Shown piece by piece: positions 50,630-60,100 of a stretch of DNA of 64,000 nt. Both the position numbers and the translations under genes were made by a program. Source of the DNA: Siderastrea radians (taxonomy: Eukaryota > Cnidaria > Anthozoa > Scleractinia > Rhizangiidae); NCBI GenBank assembly GCA_964017195.1, contig OZ024896.1:34678807-34742806 (forward strand). Reading direction: 5' to 3'. The notes under the pieces are model-generated. The model did not search any database. It saw only the letters and a program-made list of their open reading frames with translations, and was not told where the DNA came from. Within the stretch, counting starts at the first letter, position 1; each line of letters opens with the position of its first letter.

Positions 50630-50987
50630 TTAAAGGGGCAGTATCACGAGGAATTTGCTCGCGTTTGACCCCACTGAAAAGCCAATAGTCAGCCTAAAAA
50701 TATTGGTCATTTTCTTGTTCAGACACCATACTAATTCAGTGAAGCTATTACTAAGTGTCTTTGGCCACGGATGGCCAAGATGGAAGTGGATCAGTTACAA
50801 CTTGAAAACGCCTGGCGAACGTTTTCAAATTCTGTGCTTGTATCTTGCAAAAATCATTGAAAACTTATTATGGTTTGCTCTCCTTGCAAAAATTCACTTG
50901 ATATCTTCCTCTTGATGTTCCAGGAACATTTTGTGTGTGAGTGAAGGCATTCAATCTCAATTTCAGCGAAGGACACTGCCCCTTTAA
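50630..50987. mobile_element. TTAA-flanked MITE with AGGGGCAGT ends
   Basis: TTAAAGGGGCAGT at 50630-50642 and its exact complement at 50975-50987. TTAA target duplication with AGGGGCAGT termini fits a Kolobok- or piggyBac-type non-autonomous element, 350 bp between the TTAA copies. The plus-strand open frame inside has no transposase motif. Confidence 0.7.
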
Positions 50988-52029
50988 CTCTGATGATGAC
51001 GCGCTCAGGTTCAGTCAATGTCAGTACAGTCCTTCTCAGGACTACGCTCACCCGGATGATCATACTAAGCAACGTATGATATGGCTCCTGGGTCCAAACC
51101 ATTTTCAGTGAAACGAATACGATGAAGCGGACACACGGAGGATAGCATCAACAAAGACCAGCGAAGGTGGCGATGGAGTGGGCTCCGACAGGCTTGAAAA
51201 GAAAGAGGGATCGACCCAGAATGTCATGGAGAAGGAGTATCTGATAGTGTCTGACCAGGAGAAACATCTGTTGGGAAGCCGGTGATGAACTGGCCTAGAG
51301 GTGAGACGAGTGGTAGACCGCCTGTAGCCCAATTCCCCCACCACGGAACGGGAAATCACAGAACACTGGTTTACTTTTCGCGGAACTGTTATCCAGATAC
51401 AACCAAAAAAATAATACAAATCGCCAAAGCCAATTGCCACTCGTTCTTCCTCTCAACAAATAGGCTACTTTGTTCAGAAAGTCCTGACGCAGGATTGTTT
51501 GTTGTTGAAATCTTCCGCTTGGGCCACTCCATATTGAGATAAATAGCCTTCCTAGAACGCAATAAAGACAAATTTGCTGTTGAAGAAGCAAGCGAGTTCT
51601 TCTCTTAAAACCCCCTGTCCGTGAAATTCCTTGAACCGCGAATTTCTTCAGGAAGCTGCCAAGCGATGAATGATGTCAAACTTCGGCGTGTTAGCGAGTG
51701 CTTGTGCAGTTCAGTTGCTGATTGAAGGATAAGAACTGGACGCTTTTCGGGTTTTTAAAAGGATTTTTAACAAGACAGGGCTCGTTCTTTCGATTGTTTT
51801 ACTTACAAGTCTTCAGAGACGTTGCCGTGTTATCTTCGTTTATCTTTCATGGATTTTTTGCTTGCTTCCCTTCTCCTTTTGTTAATGGGATTTCGGGGAT
51901 CAAATATTTCAAATGTATCCTCGTCTTCAATGAATGCATCCCTAGCTCGTCTGTCTTGAGTTTCACATGTCAGAGAATGAAACATCCTGGAATAAAGAAT
52001 TCAGAGTTACTCGGGCAATACGGGTCTAA

Positions 52030-52500
52030 CTTTTTAGTATGTGGGCGAGTGTGACCATTCAAATGACAGCTACCGAGAAATACTTTTCTGTGGCACTGTT
52101 TATTATGCTATACAAGGTGGTTGAGTGGGTTTAACTTTTGAGTCTGTGGATGAAATCCTGAAGTGTGACCATTCAAATGAAAGCTACTGAGCAGTGCTGA
52201 CCTGTGGTATTGTTTATAATGCTGAGCAAGGTGGTTCTAAACGTTTGAGTCTGGATGAAATCCTAAAGTGTGACCGTTCAAATGAAACCTACTGAGCAGT
52301 ACTGTCCTGTGGTATTGTTTATAATGCTGAGCAAGGCGGTTCTAACTTTTGACTCTGTGGATGAAATCCGAAAGTGTGACCATTCAAATGAAAGCTACTG
52401 AGCAGTACTGTCCTGTGATTCTGTTTATTATGCTGTACAAAGTGATTCTAACTTTTGAGTCTGTGGATGGGATCTTCAAGTGTGATGAATGAAATGCTAG
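52030..52500 (+). repeat. ~106-bp tandem repeat array (plus orientation)
   Basis: The anchor 'gtgaccattcaaatg' or its variant occurs at 52051, 52165, 52270, 52376 and (degenerate) 52482, with spacings of 114, 105, 106 and 106 bp. Units contain 'aaagctactgagcagtactg', 'tcctgtggtattgtttataa' and 'ttttgagtctgtggatgaaa'. It is the reverse orientation of the array at 40385-40890. The flanking DNA to 53118 has no supported gene. Confidence 0.88.
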
Positions 52501-53118
52501 CTCCTGAGCATCGATTATCTAACGTGCTTTACAAGGTGGTACTGGTCTATACCTCTGTGGATGCACTTTTCGGATATAAGGTGTTCAGAACCCACTCGGC
52601 GATAGGAGTCTCGTTCGTTGTTGATCACCTCATATCAAACGCGCGCTCGTGTAATAACTGTTACTTACTGCATTATACACACACTGTTTAATAGCCTGTT
52701 CAAACGCTCATTTTCTGGAGTGAAAAGGAAAGGCTGCGCAGGTAGAAAAAGTAATGTGAGCGCTGCTGCCTTCAAGTGGTAGGCGCTAAAGAGTAGAGAG
52801 CACTCTCTCCGTTCACAACGCCCTTTCCTAGCGCGCCATCTTTCCACATAATATGATTGCCCGCAACAAGCTATCTTTTACTGTCCATAGATCGTAATAC
52901 ACGCACCTTACTGCCTCGCCTATATATGGCCGCAGAATACTAGCTTACGTTTCTGGTGGGATTGTTGGCGTAAAGACGAAGTTTGAGTGGCGGAGAAGCG
53001 AGAACGAGGGGCGAAGCTGCGAGGGGAATGAGGAGGAGATGCGAAGGAAAAAGTTTGGCGGTGGCTTTACCTTCGCGCGCTGACAATGCAAGCTGCAGAA
53101 TGCAGAGGAGTCTCTTAC

Positions 53119-54099
53119 CATCCCGTGTCATCTCCCTCTTCGTTTTCTTTTCCGTTCTTGTTATCTTCTTCCTTTTCTTCTTCTTCTGGGGACTGTGCAA
53201 GCTTGGCTTGAAATTCCGCCAAAAGCGCTAAGTTCTACGTGGAAAAGAAGGCAATGATGAGAAAAAAAAAGGCACAGTTAAGGATCATCGGACAGTGATG
53301 AAAGACCATAAATTTACAGGGGTAATATTGGTTGAGCCTCGTTTCCAAACTGTGTGCTATATTTGGGAAAAGGAGCCCATTTAACTCATTAATGGTACCA
53401 CAATTTGGGACTAGATAGTACCTAGTGTAAATTGCAGTTATTCTTCAAATCCAGTGTCAAACCTTTTCTGAAGCGTGGGTTGAACCAACTCTTTAAATAA
53501 GGCATTTTCAGAAAATAGCTCCTTGACTATAAAGCGCGGGCAAAACAAGAACACTGAACAATTTGGGTTCTCACTGATTGTTATGAAAATCGGAGTAGGC
53601 TGAAGCTCTTTGAAAGCGCTTAAGAGACGAAGAGAGCATAGAGTGGTTGCTGTTCTTATTGTAGCTCCAATGCCGGCTGACAGTGTGTGTGACAATACAA
53701 CACTGCGTGACAGGTTCAGGGACGCGTTGTGTGCCAGTGCACGCGGTACTAAAGAGCAGGGAAAGTATCTTAAGACGTATGGTCACAGAGCATTTTCACA
53801 TATTGCAGAAGTGTTATGGAACTCTCTTCCAAAGGATATGAGGAGCTGCAAGACGTTGACTACTTTTAAAACTAAGCTGAAGACCTTTCTTTTAAAGCGT
53901 ATTTTTAATTGACACTGTATTATATAACTAGTTTTATTGTAAATATTGTCAATATTATTATTGATACTTTGTAGCTTAAGACCTGTCTTTTAAAAGTACT
54001 TTTACTTGATATTGTATTATTTAATTATTTCTATTATTTAATTTTAAATATTGTAAAGCGCTGTTGAATACCTTGTAGAAACAGCGCTATATAAATCAC

Positions 54100-54161
<62 letters not shown>

Positions 54162-57100
54162 TTATCATTATTATTATTATTGCATGACAACACAAATAAC
54201 TGCGGCTTTTAGCCCTTTCACTCCCAGAGTCAGTTATGGAAACATTATTGTGATTTACCGTAAATGATCGATTAAGCGCCGCTACTCGAATAAGCGCCGC
54301 TCTCGAATAAGCGCCGCTCTCGAATAAGCGCCGCACCTTCACCGAAAATAATTTAATAAGCGCCGCTCTCGAATAAGCGCCGCGGCGCTAATTTGGGTAT
54401 TGTTCATGTGTTCGTGTTACCTCTTGTATTTGAACAGCAATACTTTCACAAAGACACTGAGAAACTTTATTCATGTTACATCTTGTATTTGAGCAACAAT
54501 ACTTTCACAGACTTAGAAACTGCGTTCATGATACCTCTTGTATTTCATTGGAAATAATTTTATATTAAATTGTGCATACCTAGTATGCGCCTCACTTAAT
54601 TCTCTCTATATTCCCCTCACTGCTTTACCCCTAGTTGAAATAAGCGCCACTCTCGAATAAGCGCCGCACCTTAACAGAGAAAATTAAATAAGCGCCGCGG
54701 CGCTTAATCGATCATTTACGGTAAGGTGATTCTAACTTCTAAGTCTGAGGATGAAATCCCATGGTGTGACCATTCAAATGAAATCTCATCAGCAGTACTT
54801 TTACATGGTACTATTTATATTTAATTACCTTACAAAATGAAATTCGCGACTCATCTTCAATTGTGATTTCAGGCACTCTTGGGAGCTAGTTAAAGGGTTA
54901 ATATTGAAAGAGAAATATTACCTGTTCATCTCTTCCTTCACCTTTTCTCTTCTGAGCCACTTTCTTTTTCTCGACGTAAGATATTTGTTCAGCGTGAAAC
55001 GCGGCCAAGACATCTGATTCTTTTGACTCTGATAAAACACAATAAACAGAGTTAAAAAATACACAACAGAAAGTAGTAAGAAATGTTAAAGTGCAGAGAA
55101 GAAAATGATCCCATTTTTTTCAACTTTCAATTTAATTTTTCATTTTTTCTGGAAATGAAACTCCATCGACTAACATAATTATTTATCACCACTATTAGGA
55201 AAAACAAATACTTGTCAAAACTCTCAAAAAGAGTTTATTCAGACGTCTTCAAACATCACTTATTTGTGTTTTAAAAAGAAGGTTCCCTTTTTTTCAGTGA
55301 CAGCATTAAAACAATTTATCCTGGACTTCTCTTCGTCTCACTATATTTCCACACCTGCCTGTACGCGTTTTTAAACTGACAATCCCTTAACTACGTATTC
55401 GGGGTATGCGGTTAATGGCGATACTTTTATTTGTGAAGCGAAACGAGAAATTTGCAGTTCAAAATACAGTTTCAAATACTGCTGCAATAGGGCAATGGGA
55501 GCAAAAATTCGGACTCATGTAAATTCAACAAATTACTTTTTCAGGTAAGAGAAGAAAGATGAAACAATGTATACGCCTTGACAGTTCAGTTCAGCAAATA
55601 AAAAAGAAAAAAAGAAGGATAGCGAAAAGAAAAAACGGAACTTGCACTGGCCGGGAATCGAACCCGGGCCTCCCGCGTGGCAGGCGAGAATTCTACCACT
55701 GAACCACCAGTGCAACCTGCTAAAGCTTGTCAAAACCAAAGTAATCATTCCAGAGCTGACTCGCGCACTACATTTCAAAATTTCAAAGTTCAAAGTTTCA
55801 AAGACCTTCGCTTTTTTCCTGGTTCCAATTTTTCGCATTCTTAAGAGAGAAGAAGAAGTTAAAAAGCTGATGATTCGGGCGTTATCGGTCACGTCAACGT
55901 TGAAAACAGAAAATGAATGAAATTACATTCCTGTGGACCGGAACGTTTTGAATTTCTTTTTACTTCAACCGATGAACCGAAAAATGTATACGAGTTGACA
56001 TAACCTGCGATCAGGCCGAATTTTAGCATCGCTCTCATATTCTCTTACGTGGGTCGCTCGCTAAAATAGGGCCTGATACAATCTCTCACAGAAGTTCATG
56101 TCGGCGGCCAAATTTTGGCCGCGGCAATCTCGCAATCTGATTAACCCTTTAACAATAGAGCTGTCAACGGAAGTAAATTGTCTACGAGACTTGCTCACAC
56201 TTTTCAATCCGACCGCCATGGCCAAGGAACAAGTCTGCAGAGGTAAACGTGTCGCTCAAAGATATTCTCGTCGTTCTAGGAGAATTGTGATCATTTCTTT
56301 CTCTCCTGAGAATGGCGTCCGGTTTGATGCAAGCTGTCTCTCACTCGGAGCAGAGAAGTACAGCAACAGTGAAGTATGTATCCCGTTTTATCGCATCGTG
56401 TCTCCAAATTTTCATTTGAAGGCTTTCAGCTAGTATTGACAATATAAGCAGAGCAGTGGTTGTATCCGCGTTTTACGAAACAAAACGAACAGCAAGTATC
56501 TTTCGCCAAGAGTGATCAACAAGTCAACCGATAATTCCGTAAACTTAACGATAAGCTGATGTTTAGTGAGAGCCGCACTCAGCGAGATGCTATATTTATT
56601 TTTACCTAGGTAATAAAGACTTTCAGTTTGTTCATTCAGTGTTAATAATGTCGTTTTAACGATCTCTGACATTGATATCAAAGGATCTGACTAGGTTTAT
56701 AATAAATGTTCTTCGTTTTAAAATTCGCTGCTGTTTAGAGATGAAATTCGCTGTTAAACTCAAATATTTATCACTTCTGGAACTAAATGAAATTACAAAA
56801 CACTCGTTTGTTTATAAACGGTTTTATTGATATCTTTTTTCTAAAGAGTGAAACTGAAGTTATTTCTCTTAATTTCCCAAGGTATTTTACGCAGAAAATC
56901 GGTGACAAATGCGTAGAGAATATTTCCGGATACCACCTGAAATGAGAAAGGATTCAAACATGCAGCATATTTTGGTACATGACAACCTCGTCGTGTTCTG
57001 AATTTTCATTCAGTTTCAGCTCAGACAGAGCAACTATGTACAATACCGGAGCGCGTACCTTCAAGTTGTAAATTTGAACGCTAGTGCCAAGATTTATGGT

Positions 57101-60100
57101 AGCCTGTGATTTTATTTTTGCCGACATTTTACCACCATTTTCACTACTACGCGACTTTTCTTTTCAAAACACCTCTGAGCACTTTGCAATACGCTTCCGT
57201 CAACCATACCTTATATGGGAAGTGTCTGATGTTACCGCAATGAAGGAATAATGATGGCGTCAAATTATCCCGTAAATTTGCGCTGGCGAGTCATATATTG
57301 ACTAGTAAGAGGCTTTAGAGTCGTTGATGTTGCAAGAATACTTCACGTTTGGTAGATATTTGTAAAGAAATTTCGACATTTCTTCAGAATTAAATACCTG
57401 CCCGGTGGATTATCCTAGGCGGCGGATGGTAAGCGTGCGTTTAAACTCGCGAATAAGCTAAACCAAAGTGTGAAGTAATAATTCTAGCTTTTCTGACCTG
57501 AAAATAGCACACGACATGTTATTCACCACGAGTATAAATCTGGCAATATCCCGAAGTGTACGAGGACGAAATTCAGGAGTGGATAGAGTATGCAACGGGA
57601 AAACGAATCATGATCGGCGTGCGATCAACCGATTCGTGAAGAAAATGGGTTTTACAAGAAGAAAGGTACGTGTGACTAGCTGCATTTTTTTGGAAGGAAC
57701 ACTGCTAATTCTAATCACCTATCACCTCCGGAATGAATTGAAAAAACAAAATTAAGCATAAGCTTATAATGGGCTTGTAACGTTTGTTGTTCTACGTTTC
57801 GAGAATGTAAACATATAACGCTGTGACATGATAGGGAAATTGTTATTTCTACAAGCGGGAACGGGGAATCGAGGAAAATATTTAAGCTTACTTTCAAGTT
57901 TACTTCTTCGTTATAACTCAAGACGATTGCCAAAGAACATGATGAGGGAAACAGGACGATGTATTGTCGTAGGATCGCTGAATTTCACCGAGAACAGTTG
58001 CTATTTATAGATGAATCTGAGAAGTTCTGATTCAACTATAAATAGCAACTGTTCTCGGTGAAATTTAGCGATGACCCACGACGATACATGTCGACAAGAA
58101 ATGTCGAAATTTCTTTACAAATATCTACCAAACGTGAAGTATTCTTGCAACATCAACGACTCTAAAGCCTCTTACTAGTCAGTATATGACTCGCCAGCGC
58201 AAATTTACGGGATAATTTGGCGCTATCTTTATTCCTTCGAGCTCAATTCAATTGCGGTAACATCACACACTTTCCATATAAGGTATGATTGACGGAAGCG
58301 TATTGCAAAGTGCTCAGAGGTGTTTTGAAAAGAAAAGTCGCGTAGTAGTGAAAATGGTGGTAGGACTTTTTGCGAATGCCATTACATACACATATGGGAA
58401 ATTTGCATACCGAGGAGCGTGCAAGCAAAACAAATTTTGATTGGCCGTTTTGTTGAATGTCAATCAATCAAAAAAGTGGGCGGCAGACGTTCCGTAGAAG
58501 AATTGTATCAGGCCCTATTTTTCGTTTCGCCCTTCCCGCCGGAATGTTTCACCGAGCGAAACGAAAATAGAGCCTGATCGCAGGTTAGAGTTGACAGGGC
58601 TTTAGATAAATCACTGAAAAGCAATCGCCAAACGACAGCGTTTTAACAAACACGTGGCCATTGCTTTTGAATGGTTTTGTCTTAAAATAAGACTTGCAGT
58701 TACTACTCTCAAATTTTAAAATGCTACAGATGGGTTATACTAGCAGAGGGGGCCAAAGAACTGATTGACAAGAAGTGTAAGGGATTTTATTAGCGCAGGA
58801 AAAGAAAAAACGAAGCGGAGGCGGATCCTTTGTTGAATAACCACAGGTTACTAACTAATAAAACTTTTCATGAACAGGGAGCCCTGGCTATAACGGAGGC
58901 GCAAGGCAATGCAATTTTACACAATAACTGAATTGTCATCGTATCAACATTAGAACAAAAAAAAAAAAGGAAGAACAGATGGGTAAATAAAAAGAGCCTG
59001 AACAAATAAACGATTGAATTGAAAAATAAAAGGAATTTGAAAGCTCGCAAGCCGGCAAAATACAACGAGGTAATCTCAGGTTTAGTGTCTGAAAACTAGT
59101 TTGGAAAATTCCTTTTTAAGACCAAAAATGAGACACACCCAATCGTACAGCTTGAAATTTTTTGAAGGTTATTCTGGTTGTGAGTTTGGTGAATTTCTTC
59201 ACGATTAACACAAAACAGATCCCGTGAAAATTTACTAAACGCACAAATATACTCCGTATTTAAAACTGCCACGTGAGTAAAGCCTTAGAACGACAAGGAG
59301 TCACCAAAATTTGGCCGGAGGTTGTTTTGGTAAGAAAATCCGACTGCATGCGCTTTTGCTTGAGACAAAATCATGATAAAGGAGTGAACGTAAGGGGGAG
59401 GGGGGAGGAGGAGTGTCCAATTTACTTAACGCGTTTAAATATCACAAATGACACACTGAACCAATTAGAACTAAAAATTACAAGTTATTACCGCCAAGCG
59501 CGGATAAACGCGTTCGAGAAAGTTATGATTGATTTTGGTTTACATCAGTAGTGCGAGTAATTTTAACCAATCATAGCACGTAGTAAAGCAGAACCAAAGC
59601 GAACGCGAATTACTTTCGGCAAAATTGAAAACTACTCTTTTCTCCTCTGTTCTGATGACAAAAATAAATAAATAAATAAATAAATAAATAAATGAATCAC
59701 TTTACTTAGGTGTCAATGGTATTCAGCTCAGAATGCTAATTGGGGACACCTCAAGATCGAATTGGAATTTGGATGTGTTGGTTTTTTAAAAGAGGGGAAA
59801 ATTGGAGTACACGGAGAAAAACCTCTCAGAGCAAAGATGAGAACCAACAACAAACTCAACCCACATATGACGCCGGGACCGGCGTAGACTGAACCAACCT
59901 CTTTAATACGTGCCCATATTTTTATGAGTCCTTGGTGGCCAGACTAAATAGGTTCAACTGCGCTAAAATAGCAACTTTTCCCTTCTCTTTCTCATAGTCT
60001 GAACATAAACATCAACGCCTTTCGGACGAACCCTCTTCCTAACTCTATTTCTTATCAGAAAGTGCAAAACGCCTTCTTTTTTAAGAGAACATCCGGAATA

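Larger units (their letters stand above)
56001..58587. mobile_element. Mutator-like element (MULE), 2,587 bp, non-autonomous
   Basis: Perfect 16-bp ends TAACCTGCGATCAGGC, extending with divergence over about 100 bp; each end contains its own small inverted repeat ('cctgatc...aaaatagggcctgat'). Exact 9-bp duplications GAGTTGACA flank it; long TIRs with 9-bp duplications are the hallmark of Mutator-like elements. No transposase was found. The interior holds a large inverted repeat and a short frame with an HTH-like segment. The plus frame 56098-56433 is not recognised. Confidence 0.75.
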
